This document shows, piece by piece, positions 37,445-46,595 of a DNA stretch of 64,000 nt. A model generated the notes under the pieces. The model was not told where the DNA came from. It ran no database searches and saw only the letters and a list, made by a program, of their open reading frames with translations. Position 1 is the stretch's first letter. Each line of letters begins with the position of its first letter. This stretch comes from Xanthobacteraceae bacterium. Its GTDB lineage: Bacteria; Pseudomonadota; Alphaproteobacteria; Rhizobiales; Xanthobacteraceae. Position numbers and translations under genes: made by a program. The DNA lies in NCBI GenBank assembly GCA_029239875.1, contig JARBUD010000001.1, positions 124,001-188,000 on the forward strand, read 5' to 3'.

Positions 37445-39046
37445 TCACGCCGCCTTGGACAGCGCGATGACCAGCCCCTCATGCGGGCGCAGCAGGAGAT
37501 CCGCCGTCACCAGTTCCTCGCGGTCGAGGCGGGTGGAGAGCAGCACGTGGCCTTCCGCAGCGCCGTCCGGCAGGCCGATGCCGCGCTGCGTCTCGCCGCG
37601 GAGATTGAGCACCACGAACAGGCTCTCGCCGCCGAGCTCGCGCTGATAGGCCAGCACGTCGCCCTCCGCCATCACCGGCAGGTAACTCCCGGTCTGCAGC
37701 GCGGGATGCGCGCGCCTCAGCGCGATCAGCCGGCGGTAGAGCGCGAGGATGGAGAACGGGTCGTTCAGCATCCCCGCCACGTTGCAATGGGCGGAGTTCG
37801 CCGCCACCGGCAGCCAGGGGCGGCCGGTGGTGAAGCCGGCATTGGGCGAGGCGTCCCACTGCATGGGCGTGCGCTCGGGGTCGCGGCCGAGCCCGAGGCC
37901 GGGCTCGTTCTTCTCCCACGGATCGTGCACGTCCTCCGGCGGAATCGGCACGTCCTCCATGCCGATCTCGTCGCCGTAATACATGGTCGGCGTGCCCCGC
38001 AGGGTGAGCAGCAGCACGGCGGCGGCGCGGGCGCGGTCGTGGCCGACGCGGCTGGCGATGCGCGGCCGGTCGTGATTGCCGAGCACCCAGTTCGGCCATC
38101 CGCCGCGCGGCAGCGATCCCTCATATTCCTCGATGAGGGCGGCGAGGCTCTCGGCGTTCCAGCTCGCATAGATGAGCTGGAAGTTGAACGGCAGGTGCGC
38201 GCCGCCGAGCTCCTCGCCATAATAGGTGACGAGCCGGTCGATCGGCAGGTAGATCTCGCCGATCAGCACCCGGTCCGGGAACTCGTCGACCACCTGCCGC
38301 AGCCCGGCGATGATGTCGTGCACCTCCGGCTGGTCGGCGGAATGGGTCTGCAGGAACCGGCCGATCTCGCCATCCTCCGGTCGGTAGCCGGGATTGGGCG
38401 GGTTGTCGCGGAAATCGGCGTCCTTCATCAGGTGCCAGATGACGTCGACGCGGAAGCCGTCGACGCCGCGCGCCATCCAGAAGCGCAGCACGTCGTGCAT
38501 GGCCTCGCGGACCTCCGGGTTGCGCCAGTTGAGGTCCGGCTGCTCGCTCAGGAAGGCATGGTAGTAGTACTGGCCGGTCGCCTCGTCCAAGGTCCAGGCC
38601 GGCCCGCCGAAATTGCTGATCCAGTTGTTGGGCGGCCCGCCATCCGGGGCGGGATCGCGCCAGATGTACCAGTCGCGCTTGGGATTGTTCCGCGAGGCGC
38701 GGCTCTCCTTGAACCAGGCGTGCTGGTCGGAGGTGTGGTTGGGCACGAAGTCGAGCACCAGCTTCAGACCGCGCGCATGCACGTCGGCGACCAGGCGGTC
38801 GAAGGCGTCGAGGTCGCCGAACATCGGGTGGATGCCGCAATAATCCGCGACGTCGTAGCCGAAATCGGCCATGGGCGAGGGATAGATCGGCGAGATCCAG
38901 ATGGCGTCGACGCCGAGCCTGGCGAGGTAGTCGAGCCGCCGGCGGATGCCGTCGAGATCGCCGATGCCGTCGCCGTCGGTGTCCTGGAACGAGCGGGGAT
39001 AGACCTGGTAGAAAATGCCTCGCTGCCACCATCGGGTGTCGATCAT
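37445..39046 (-). CDS. GH13 alpha-glucosidase
   Basis: A 533-residue enzyme of the oligo-1,6-glucosidase/alpha-glucosidase subfamily. Catalytic residues are D201 (GFRVDVIWHLMKD), E264 (VLIGEIYLP) and D326 (LGNHDRPRI), with the calcium-site-like DTDGDGIGDLDG near residue 22. It has no signal peptide, so it acts in the cytosol on imported or recycled malto-oligosaccharides or trehalose-linked sugars. It is convergent with the TreS-like gene (5 bp between stops). GGAGGAG precedes the start. Confidence 0.92.
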   Translation of the reverse strand: MIDTRWWQRGIFYQVYPRSFQDTDGDGIGDLDGIRRRLDYLARLGVDAIWISPIYPSPMADFGYDVADYCGIHPMFGDLDAFDRLVADVHARGLKLVLDFVPNHTSDQHAWFKESRASRNNPKRDWYIWRDPAPDGGPPNNWISNFGGPAWTLDEATGQYYYHAFLSEQPDLNWRNPEVREAMHDVLRFWMARGVDGFRVDVIWHLMKDADFRDNPPNPGYRPEDGEIGRFLQTHSADQPEVHDIIAGLRQVVDEFPDRVLIGEIYLPIDRLVTYYGEELGGAHLPFNFQLIYASWNAESLAALIEEYEGSLPRGGWPNWVLGNHDRPRIASRVGHDRARAAAVLLLTLRGTPTMYYGDEIGMEDVPIPPEDVHDPWEKNEPGLGLGRDPERTPMQWDASPNAGFTTGRPWLPVAANSAHCNVAGMLNDPFSILALYRRLIALRRAHPALQTGSYLPVMAEGDVLAYQRELGGESLFVVLNLRGETQRGIGLPDGAAEGHVLLSTRLDREELVTADLLLRPHEGLVIALSKAA

Positions 39047-39184
39047 ACGGCTCCTCCTGTCGTGGCGGACGGTCGGTTCGGACGTTGTCGCGCGGATAGG
39101 CGCCCGAAGGCTTCGCCGCGGGCGCCCTGTTCTAGCGCGGTAATGTGAAACCTGATGTCGGCGGCCTAGCTCCGCCGATAGGCG

Positions 39185-39436
39185 TTAGCTGCGTATCGCC
39201 CGCACCAGCCAGATGAGAATGCAGGCGCCGACGACGCCGGCCACGAGATAGCCGAGCCAGCCGCCGAAGCCGACGCCGATGAAGCTGAACAGGAAGCTGG
39301 CAATGGCCGCTCCGATGATGCCGAGAACGATGTTCATGAAGATACCGGTGCCGGTCTTCATGATGGCCGAGGCGATCCATCCCGCCAGGCCGCCGATGAT
39401 GATGGCCGCGATCCAGCCGATCTGCGCGTCTTCCAT
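39185..39436 (-). CDS. YeaQ/GlsB family small membrane protein
   Basis: An 83-residue protein with three hydrophobic segments rich in Gly/Ala/Ile (IGWIAAIIIGGLAGWIASAI, MNIVLGIIGAAIASFLFSFI, LGYLVAGVVGACILIWLV), the transglycosylase-associated (YeaQ/YmgE) family pattern. GGGGAG precedes ATG 39436. An exact EcfG promoter lies upstream at 39475-39500; this family is a common general-stress target. The molecular role is unknown. Confidence 0.88.
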   Translation of the reverse strand: MEDAQIGWIAAIIIGGLAGWIASAIMKTGTGIFMNIVLGIIGAAIASFLFSFIGVGFGGWLGYLVAGVVGACILIWLVRAIRS

Positions 39437-39474
39437 GTCAGTCTCCCCATGAGCCCCTTGCCCAATACCGGCGA

Positions 39475-39500
39475 AACGCGGTCGCCCCGCGTCGTGTTCC
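39475..39500 (-). promoter_or_regulatory. EcfG-type general stress promoter
   Basis: On the minus strand GGAAC (complement of 39496-39500), 17-bp spacer, CGTT (complement of 39475-39478), an exact consensus match. It is 38 bp upstream of the YeaQ/GlsB start codon. Confidence 0.85.
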
Positions 39501-39530
39501 ATGGCGATAGTGGGCGCCGGGAACTGAGGG

Positions 39531-40865
39531 TCAGGAAACCTGGCGCAGCGGCGGCGTCTGCGGCTCGTCGGGACGCCGGCCCTGGACAGGGCCCGGCTCG
39601 GCCTCCGTTCCGCCGGTGATCAGCCGCGCCGCGCGCTGGTGGGTGACGTAGTTCCACAGCCAGGCCAGCGCCACGGCGATGCGGTTGCGCGTGCCGATCA
39701 GGAAATAGACGTGGACGAAGCCCCAGAACATCCAGCCGATAAAGCCGGTGAGCTCCAGCCGGCCGAGCTTCACCACCGCGGAATTGCGGCCGATGGTGGC
39801 GAGGTCGCCGTCGTGCCGGTAGCGGAAGGCGGGCGCCGGCGTGCCGGCGAGCCGGGCCTCGATAGCCTTCGCCACGTGGTCGCCCATCTGCTTGGCCGCG
39901 GGCGCGATGCCCGGCACCGGCTTGCCCGCGGAATCGGCGACCGCCGCGGTGTCGCCGATGACGAAGATCTCCGGCGCGCCCGGCAGGCTGAGGTCCGGGC
40001 CGACGAGGCAGCGCCCGGCGCGGTCGGTCTCGGCATTCAGCCATTGCGCCGCCGGCGAGGCGCGCACCCCGGCCGCCCAGATCTTGGTCGAGGCCGGGAT
40101 GACCTCGCCGCCGGCGAGCTCGACATGGTCGGCGCCGATGTCGACCACCGGCCGCCCGGTCAGCACCTCCACGCCCATCGCCTCCAGCCGCCGCTGCGCA
40201 TAGGCCGAGAGCGGCTCGGGCATGGCGGGGAGCAGGCGGGGGCCCGCCTCGATCAGCAGGATGCGCGCGGTGCGCGGGTCGACCCGCTTGAAGTCCGGCG
40301 CCAGCGCATGGCGGGCGATCTCGGCGATGGATCCGGCCATCTCCACGCCAGTCGGGCCACCGCCGACGATGACGAAGGTGAGCAGGCGCCGGCGCGCCGC
40401 CTCGTCGCCGCTCGCCTCCGCCCGCTCGAAGGCGACGAGGATGCGGCGGCGCAGATGGGTGGCGTCCTCGATGTCCTTCAGCCCGGGTGCGAAGGGCGCC
40501 CATTCCTCATGGCCGAAATAGGAATGGGTGGCGCCGGTGGCGAGGACGAGGAAGTCGTAGGGGATCGGCCCCTCGGTGGTGATGAGCGCGTGCCCGGCGC
40601 GGTCGACGCCGGTCACCTCAGCCATCAGCATGGTGACGTTGTCCTGGCGCGAGAGGATGTGGCGCACGGGCCAAGCCACGTCGGCCGGCGAGAGCACGGC
40701 AGTCGCCACCTGGTAGAGCAGCGGCTGGAAGCAATGATAATTGTGCTTGTCGACGAGAGTGATGTCGACAGGGGCATCGGCCAGGCCGCGCGCCACCTGC
40801 AGCCCGCCGAAGCCGGCTCCGGCGATGACCACACGAGGTCTGCGGGGAGCTGTGTCTTCGCTCAT
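39531..40865 (-). CDS. type II NADH dehydrogenase-like FAD oxidoreductase
   Basis: A 444-residue peripheral-membrane flavoprotein. The FAD motif VVIAGAGFGGLQVARGL is at residues 12-28 and the NAD(P)H motif FVIVGGGPTGVEMAGSIAEI at about 166-185. The C-terminal segment (WMFWGFVHVYFLIGTRN to WLWNYVTHQRAARLITG) is amphipathic and anchors NDH-2 enzymes to the membrane, where NADH is oxidised by quinone without proton pumping. It lies next to EcfG-controlled genes but has no clear promoter of that type itself. Confidence 0.9.
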   Translation of the reverse strand: MSEDTAPRRPRVVIAGAGFGGLQVARGLADAPVDITLVDKHNYHCFQPLLYQVATAVLSPADVAWPVRHILSRQDNVTMLMAEVTGVDRAGHALITTEGPIPYDFLVLATGATHSYFGHEEWAPFAPGLKDIEDATHLRRRILVAFERAEASGDEAARRRLLTFVIVGGGPTGVEMAGSIAEIARHALAPDFKRVDPRTARILLIEAGPRLLPAMPEPLSAYAQRRLEAMGVEVLTGRPVVDIGADHVELAGGEVIPASTKIWAAGVRASPAAQWLNAETDRAGRCLVGPDLSLPGAPEIFVIGDTAAVADSAGKPVPGIAPAAKQMGDHVAKAIEARLAGTPAPAFRYRHDGDLATIGRNSAVVKLGRLELTGFIGWMFWGFVHVYFLIGTRNRIAVALAWLWNYVTHQRAARLITGGTEAEPGPVQGRRPDEPQTPPLRQVS

Positions 40866-41011
40866 GTCGCTCGTGTCCTGAAACCCGCCCCACCGGCCGG
40901 GCGGCCGAAGGAGACGCTCGTCCCAGACATGGGTGCTCCGACCGAGAGGTCAACACCGCGCGATGCATGGCCGTGCGGCGCGGCAAGCCGAAGATCGACG
41001 TCTGACTCTGG

Positions 41012-41037
41012 GGAACTTTTCCTCGCCATTGTGCGTT
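41012..41037 (+). promoter_or_regulatory. EcfG-type general stress promoter
   Basis: GGAAC (41012-41016), 17-bp spacer, CGTT (41034-41037), an exact consensus match. It lies 40 bp upstream of the 98-residue hypothetical gene at 41077. The rest of the 40866-41076 gap holds no gene I can support. Confidence 0.85.
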
Positions 41038-41076
41038 GCACTCCAGTTTATCCGTCGTGCGTGCTTGGGGATGAGA

Positions 41077-41373
41077 ATGGAGACCTTGCGCCGCCTCACG
41101 GGGCACGGCTGGCTCCGAACGACCGGCTTTACGTCAGCCACCGCGACCTACGAACTTCTCGTGCAGCGGCGCGACAGCGGTCCCGCGGCCGGCGAGACGC
41201 TGGTGTCCGGCCATATCGAGTCCGACAGCTGGGTGCTTGCCGACGTCCCCGGCGGACGCGGCCTGCTGACGCTCGAGGACGGCACGTCCTACCCGGTGCT
41301 GCTGGTGCGCCGCTCGGGAACAGCGGCCGAGATCGCGCTGCTGCCGCCCTTCCGCTCGCTGGTGCCGAACTGA
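41077..41373 (+). CDS. hypothetical protein, 98 residues, stress-controlled
   Basis: A small soluble protein starting METLRRLTGHGWLRTTGFTS, rich in beta-strand-like alternation (ATYELLVQRRD, GRGLLTLEDGTSYPVLLVRR). No signal peptide or known motif. ATG 41077 has GGGG six bases upstream; ATG 41071 is also possible. The exact EcfG promoter at 41012-41037 with normal spacing is the best evidence that it is real and belongs to the general stress response. Confidence 0.65.
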   Translation: METLRRLTGHGWLRTTGFTSATATYELLVQRRDSGPAAGETLVSGHIESDSWVLADVPGGRGLLTLEDGTSYPVLLVRRSGTAAEIALLPPFRSLVPN

Positions 41374-41444
41374 CGTTCATGCGCTTGCGGTCGGGCCGTC
41401 CTGCTGGTTAGGCTATCCTCCTCCATCCGGAGGAGCGAAGCATC

Positions 41445-41687
41445 ATGCCGGGGAAGCTGGAAAAGCCGCTGGCACGGCCGATCGTGCTGAAGTCGAACCC
41501 GCCGCGGACGCTGGACACGCTGCTGTCGGCCGTCGAGTTCCTCAACGCCGGCACCTGCCCCGACCGCGCGCAGATCGATTCCACCCTCGACCAGCTCATG
41601 GCCGCCGCCAGCAGCGGCGACCCTGCCGTGATCGAGACCGTGACCTCCCGGCTCGAACAGCTGCTGCGCCAGCGCGGCATGGTGTGA
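41445..41687 (+). CDS. hypothetical protein, 80 residues
   Basis: A small protein (MPGKLEKPLARPIVLKSNPP...) with a strong GGAGGAG ribosome-binding site. The middle (TLDTLLSAVEFLNAG) and C-terminal helix (VIETVTSRLEQLLRQRGMV) suggest an all-helical core. It faintly resembles short DUF982-type rhizobial proteins, but I cannot confirm this. It probably shares the EcfG-driven transcript of the 41077 gene 71 bp upstream. It is convergent with opgH (3 bp between stops). Confidence 0.6.
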   Translation: MPGKLEKPLARPIVLKSNPPRTLDTLLSAVEFLNAGTCPDRAQIDSTLDQLMAAASSGDPAVIETVTSRLEQLLRQRGMV

Positions 41688-41690
41688 GCT

Positions 41691-43871
41691 TCAGCCGGCG
41701 TCCGTGGCCGGGCGCGTGGCGAGGGCGAGCAGGCGCTCGAGCGCCTCGCCGTCGCCAAGCGCCGCGCTCTTCTCGCGCGGGGTGAGCAAGGCGAGGGCGG
41801 CATCGAGGCTCGGCGCGTCATGCGCCTTGGCGCGGGCGACCAGCCGCTCGGGCGCATAGTCGCCCGGCATGCGTTCGCCATAGTCCGGCAGCATGGCGCG
41901 GTGGGCGGCGAGCAGCGCCGGATCGGCATGCAGGCGCGCCACCGCCTCGCCGCTGTCCTCGCGGCCGCCGATCTCGCGCGTGAGGCTTAACGCCCGCGAC
42001 AGTACCGGCGGCGGCACGGCTTCCTCCGGCGTGCGCAGCAGCCCGGCGAGGCCGTGCCGCGCCCGGCTGGTCCACAGCACCAGCGGCGCCGCCAGCACGA
42101 GGCCCAGCACCACCGGCAGCATCCAGAAGAACAGCGGCAGCGAGATCGCGACCGCCGCGGCGCCGAGCAGCATGCCGAACAGCGTGTGCGGCGCGTAGTG
42201 CTTCACCGTCTCCCAAAACGGCACGCTGCCGTCGTCGCGCCGCTGCGGCTGCCAGCCGCCGTCCCGCCCGGCGAGGATGGTCGCCACCGCCGCCGACTGC
42301 GCCACCATCGTCACCGGCGCGGCGAGGCCGGCGATCAGCGTCTCCACGAGCAGGCTGAAGAAGGCGCGCACGCCGCCGCCGAAGCCGCGGCGCAATGCGC
42401 CCCTGGGCAGCATCAGCGCATGGGCGATGAGCTTGGGCAGGATCAGCACCGACATGGTGCCGACGAACACCCAAGCCGCGCGCACCGGATCCTGCGCCGG
42501 CCAGGTGGGGTAGAGTGAGAACTCCGTGGGGAAATAATCCGGCGGCACGAAGCGCGCCTGCAGGGCGGTGAGCAGGCCGGCGATCAGCATGATCAGCCAG
42601 AGCGGCGCGGTGATGTAGGAGCCGATGCCGGTGAGCAGGTGCAGCCGGCTCACGGGATGGAGACCGCGCGAGGGCAGCACGGCGGCGTGCTGGAGGTTGC
42701 CCTGGCACCAGCGGCGATCGCGCACGGCGAGATCGGTGAGCGAGGGCGGACCCTCCTCGTAGGAGCCCTCCAGCCACGGCACCATGTGCACCGCCCAGCC
42801 GCCGCGCCTTATCAGCGCCGCCTCGACGAAGTCATGGCTGAGGATGTGGCCGCCGAACGGCTTGCGGCCGGAAAGATGCGGCAGCCCGGCGCATCCCGCG
42901 AAGGCCCGGGTGCGGATGATCGCGTTGTGGCCCCAGTAATTGCTGTCCGGCCCGTGCCACCAGGCAAGCCCTTGCGCGATCAGCGGCCCGTAGAGCCGGC
43001 CGGCGAATTGCTGCATGCGGGAAAACAGCGTGCGCCCGCCGACGATGACAGGCAGCGTCTGGATCAGCCCGACGCGCGGATGGCGTTCCATGGCGCCGGC
43101 GATGCGCAGGATGCAGTCGCCGGTCATCACGCTGTCGGCGTCGAGCACCAGCATGTTCTCGTAGGCGCCGCCAAAGCGCGTGACCCACTCGGCTATGTTG
43201 CCGGCCTTGCGGTCGATGTTGCGCGGGCGGCGGCGGTAGAAGATGCGCTCTTCGCCGCCGGTGCGCGCGCGCAGGGCGAGGAACTCGGCCTCCTCGGCGA
43301 TCCAGGTGTCGGCGTCGGTGGTATCGCTGAGGATGAAGAAGTCGAAGGCGTCGAGCGCGCCGGTCGCCTCCACCGATTCATAAGTCGCCTGCAGCCCGGC
43401 AAAGATGCGGGCCGGCGCCTCGTTATAGGTCGGCATGAGGATGGCGGTGCGCTGCGTCAGCGGCGGCGGATCGGCATCGATGCCGAGCGGGTCCTCGCGC
43501 CGGCCGATCATGGCGACGGCGCCGCCGAGCGCATTGGTGAAGGAGAAGCCGATCCAGGCGAAAAGAACGACGAAGAGCGCGAGGACGACGTATTCCAGCA
43601 GCGTCAGCCCGCCGACATTGAGCACGAGATACATCTCGTGCGCGGCGAACAGCGTCAGCAGCCCCGCGCCGCCGATGACGAAGACGCGCCGGCCGAGCAG
43701 CCCCAGCTGCCCCGGCAGGGGCTCGGCCGCCGGCGTCTCGCGCAGCGACTGCACGGGCATGGCGAGCGGCGCTTCCCCCGGCACGGCCGGCGGAAGCCGC
43801 GGCCGGTCCACCTCTTCCGGCGCGTGCGGGGCGGCCGACGCGTCGGCCAAAGGATCGGCTACGCGGTCCAT
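41691..43871 (-). CDS. opgH: glucans biosynthesis glucosyltransferase OpgH
   Basis: A 726-residue inner-membrane family 2 glycosyltransferase that makes the linear beta-1,2-glucan backbone of osmoregulated periplasmic glucans. Two N-terminal hydrophobic segments precede the catalytic domain, which has LVLDADSVMTG (DxD), FFILSDTTDADTW and the processive motif RDRRWCQGNLQH. Several C-terminal hydrophobic segments follow. The start overlaps the opgG-like gene by 13 bp. Length is close to that of known OpgH proteins without long tails. Confidence 0.94.
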   Translation of the reverse strand: MDRVADPLADASAAPHAPEEVDRPRLPPAVPGEAPLAMPVQSLRETPAAEPLPGQLGLLGRRVFVIGGAGLLTLFAAHEMYLVLNVGGLTLLEYVVLALFVVLFAWIGFSFTNALGGAVAMIGRREDPLGIDADPPPLTQRTAILMPTYNEAPARIFAGLQATYESVEATGALDAFDFFILSDTTDADTWIAEEAEFLALRARTGGEERIFYRRRPRNIDRKAGNIAEWVTRFGGAYENMLVLDADSVMTGDCILRIAGAMERHPRVGLIQTLPVIVGGRTLFSRMQQFAGRLYGPLIAQGLAWWHGPDSNYWGHNAIIRTRAFAGCAGLPHLSGRKPFGGHILSHDFVEAALIRRGGWAVHMVPWLEGSYEEGPPSLTDLAVRDRRWCQGNLQHAAVLPSRGLHPVSRLHLLTGIGSYITAPLWLIMLIAGLLTALQARFVPPDYFPTEFSLYPTWPAQDPVRAAWVFVGTMSVLILPKLIAHALMLPRGALRRGFGGGVRAFFSLLVETLIAGLAAPVTMVAQSAAVATILAGRDGGWQPQRRDDGSVPFWETVKHYAPHTLFGMLLGAAAVAISLPLFFWMLPVVLGLVLAAPLVLWTSRARHGLAGLLRTPEEAVPPPVLSRALSLTREIGGREDSGEAVARLHADPALLAAHRAMLPDYGERMPGDYAPERLVARAKAHDAPSLDAALALLTPREKSAALGDGEALERLLALATRPATDAG

Positions 43872-45379
43872 CGGTAGACCCAGCTTTCGCTGAGGCGTTC
43901 CTCGCCGCGCACCATCTCCGCCCTGAGCTCGGCGACCTCGGCACCCTTCGGCTCGAAGACGAAGGCGATGCGCCAGCCCTCTATGTCCGGATGCGGCTGC
44001 AGGACGACGTTGGAGACCTCGCCCTCATTGGCGGTGACGCGGGCGTTGAGGCCCTCGGGCGGCAGGTTCTTGATCGAGTCGCCGGTGAGATCGAGAACGA
44101 ATTGCCGGCGCTCCTCGGTGCCGCCGACGCGGGTGAGGCCGAAGCGCCCGATCGGCGCGTTGTCCGGGCCGTCCCAGCACCAGTGCAGGCGGTAGGTGTA
44201 GGCATATTCGCGCCCCTTGCGCAGCGGCTCCTTGGGGCGCCAGAAGGCGACGATGTTGTCGTGGATCTCCTCCTTGGTCGGGATCTCGACGAGGTGGACC
44301 GCGCCGTCGCCCCAGTTGCCGATCGGCTCGACCCAGACGCTCGGGCGGCGCTCGTAGCGCGCCTCGAGGTCCTGATAGTCGAAGAAGGAGCGCTGGCGCT
44401 GCATCAGGCCGAAGCCGCGCACATTGGTGCTGCCGAAGGCGGAGATCTGCAGCCGCAGCGGATTGGTGAGCGGGCGCCAGAGCCGCTCGCCGGTACCGGT
44501 GAGGATGGCGAGCCCGTCGGAGTCGCCGACCATGGAACGGAAGTCGTCGATGTCGTTGCGGTCGTTCGGGCCGAACATGAACATGCTGGTGATCGAGGCG
44601 AGCCCCGCCTTGTCGAGGTCGACGCGGGGATAGAGCGTCATCTCCACGGCCATCACCGTGGACCTGCCGGGCGATATGGTGAAGCGGTGCGCCGCCGCCG
44701 CGCTCGGGCTGTCGAGCAGCGCATGCACCACGACGGAATCGACGCCGGCGCGCGGCTGCTCCAGCCAGAACGCCTTGAAGACAGGGAACTCCTCGCCCTC
44801 CGCCTCGCCGGTCTTGATCGACAGGCCGCGCGCGGAGGCGCCGTAGACATGACCCTTGCCGATGGCGCGGAAATAGCTGGCGCCCTGGAAGACGGCGATC
44901 TCGTCGAAATAGTCCGGCCGGTTGATCGGGCTGTGTAGGCGGAAGCCGGAGAAGCCGAGGTCGATCTTGGGGTCGGGCGGCTTCAGCCCGTGCTCGAAGC
45001 GGAACAGGCTCTGGTCGTAGTGCAGCTTGCGCGCCTGGCCGTCGGCGACGAGGTAGATGTCTACCTTGTCGCGGAACAGGAAGCCGCGATGCAGCAGCTG
45101 CGCCTCGAAGGCGCTGCCCTGGCCGCGCCAGAGCGAGCGGTCGGTATTGAAGCGGATGTTGCGGTAGTCGTCGTAGCTCAGCTTGTCGAGCTCGGGCGGC
45201 AGCGACGAGTCCGGCGGCGCGAAGCGGGCGCCGGCCAGCTCCTTCGCCATCTGGCGCACCGTCTGGGCATCGAAAGGGACCGGCTTGTCCGCCTGCGCGC
45301 GGGCAGCACCCGCCATCATGGAAAGGAAGGGGGCGGCCGCCAATGCGCTCGCCCCCAGCAGAACCTCTCGACGCCGCAT
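43859..45379 (-). CDS. periplasmic glucan biosynthesis protein OpgG/OpgD
   Basis: A 506-residue periplasmic protein of the MdoG family. The N-terminus MRRREVLLGASALAAAP with cleavage after ARA (about residue 28) fits a twin-arginine signal, as in OpgD. Conserved parts include AYTYRLHWCWDG and AVEMTLYPRVDLDKAGLASITSMFMFG split over the sheet region. GGGGAG precedes the start. It is the first gene of the opgG-opgH operon. OpgG and OpgD are close relatives; the Tat-like signal leans to OpgD, while the operon partner leans to OpgG. Confidence 0.9.
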   Translation of the reverse strand: MRRREVLLGASALAAAPFLSMMAGAARAQADKPVPFDAQTVRQMAKELAGARFAPPDSSLPPELDKLSYDDYRNIRFNTDRSLWRGQGSAFEAQLLHRGFLFRDKVDIYLVADGQARKLHYDQSLFRFEHGLKPPDPKIDLGFSGFRLHSPINRPDYFDEIAVFQGASYFRAIGKGHVYGASARGLSIKTGEAEGEEFPVFKAFWLEQPRAGVDSVVVHALLDSPSAAAAHRFTISPGRSTVMAVEMTLYPRVDLDKAGLASITSMFMFGPNDRNDIDDFRSMVGDSDGLAILTGTGERLWRPLTNPLRLQISAFGSTNVRGFGLMQRQRSFFDYQDLEARYERRPSVWVEPIGNWGDGAVHLVEIPTKEEIHDNIVAFWRPKEPLRKGREYAYTYRLHWCWDGPDNAPIGRFGLTRVGGTEERRQFVLDLTGDSIKNLPPEGLNARVTANEGEVSNVVLQPHPDIEGWRIAFVFEPKGAEVAELRAEMVRGEERLSESWVYRWTA

Positions 45380-45500
45380 CGTCTCCCCTCGCTGCGTGAA
45401 GCCGCACGGGGTGCGGCGCAACACAACAAGCGATCAGAGCGGGCCGGGTTCCCCGGGCGGGCGCGAATGCCGCACCTCGCCGAGCCAGGACGAGGACGCG

Positions 45501-46364
45501 TCAGCCGCGCCGCTCGCGGCGCCAGGCGGCGGGAGTGGCGCCGAGCTGCTTGCGGAACAGCCGGGTCAGGTGCGCCTGGTCGAAGAAGCCGGTCGCCCCC
45601 GCCACCTCGGTCAGCGACATGTCGGTCGAGAGCAGCAAATCCTGCGCCCGCTTCAGCCGCGCATTGGTCTGCCACTGGTGCGGCGGCACGCCGGTGGCGG
45701 CCTTGAAGGCGTGGCTGAAATAGCTCGGCGACAGGTTCACCAGCTCCGCCAGCTCCTGCAGCCGGATCGCCCGCAGGCAGTTGTCCTCGATGTAGTCGAC
45801 CACGCGCCTGAGCTGCCAGGTCGCGAGCGCGCTGCGCTTGCGGTCGCGGCGCTCGGCCGAGCGCAGGAAATCGATGAACAGCGCCGTGGTCAGGCTGTCG
45901 CCATAGAGCTCGTGGAAGGCGGCCGGGCTCTGGCACTCGCCGGCGATGAGGTTGGCGAAGGTCATCAGCCGCTCGTCGTTGAACATCAGCCGCGGCGTCT
46001 CGAAGGGCGCCGGCGCGAAATCATCGGCGAGCCGAGTGCGCAGCGCCTCCATGTCGAAATGCAGGTCGAGGTGGCGCACATAGGTGTTGCTGGTGAAGCG
46101 CGACCACAGCGGCACGCCGGCGGGAATGAAGCTGATCTGGCGCGGCACGTGGCGCCTCGGCATGGCGGCGCGGTCGGGCGAGAGCAGCAGCTCGAACTCG
46201 CCGCCGGCCTGGTCGAGCAGCACGAACAGGCGCGGATGCTCGGAGATGTATTCCGCCCGCGCGCCGACGGCCCCCTCCGCCTCCCACAGCTCGACCAGCA
46301 CGCCGTTCCACGAGCGGCGATGGCCGTCGCCCAGCACGGAAATGCCCTCGCGCTTCGACGTCAT
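45501..46364 (-). CDS. AraC-family transcriptional regulator
   Basis: A 287-residue regulator with an N-terminal ligand/cupin-like domain and a C-terminal double helix-turn-helix (about 185-285; IRLQELAELVNLSPSYFSHA and SLTEVAGATGFFDQAHLTRL, then FRKQLGATPAAWRR). The start at 46364 (MTSKREGIS) is a choice; the frame stays open to 46514. It is divergent from a TonB-dependent receptor gene, an arrangement typical of siderophore-responsive activators, so it may sense the imported ferric siderophore. Confidence 0.88.
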   Translation of the reverse strand: MTSKREGISVLGDGHRRSWNGVLVELWEAEGAVGARAEYISEHPRLFVLLDQAGGEFELLLSPDRAAMPRRHVPRQISFIPAGVPLWSRFTSNTYVRHLDLHFDMEALRTRLADDFAPAPFETPRLMFNDERLMTFANLIAGECQSPAAFHELYGDSLTTALFIDFLRSAERRDRKRSALATWQLRRVVDYIEDNCLRAIRLQELAELVNLSPSYFSHAFKAATGVPPHQWQTNARLKRAQDLLLSTDMSLTEVAGATGFFDQAHLTRLFRKQLGATPAAWRRERRG

Positions 46365-46595
46365 CCTGGGGACGAACACCCTGCTCCTCGCTTCCTTTTG
46401 CGCGTTATAAACTTGCCAGGCCGCCCCTGCCTTCAATAGACCAAGAACGTACAAGATGTGGCAGGCACGCACAATCATCCAGAAGCATTGATTGGTACCA
46501 GAGGCTGGACGCATCTGAGGAACATCGAAGGGTATACCTCTTTTGAATGCTTCTTATCTGAGCGTCACTTGCGAGGATTATTTGGAACGTTTGCA
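46365..46595. promoter_or_regulatory. divergent AraC/receptor spacer
   Basis: This spacer is markedly more AT-rich than its surroundings and should hold both promoters. It contains an 8-bp inverted repeat GAAGCATT (46482-46489) / AATGCTTC (46546-46553) and the palindrome GGTATACC (46531-46538), possible binding sites for the AraC regulator or an iron repressor. No exact Fur, Irr or RirA box is claimed. Confidence 0.4.
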
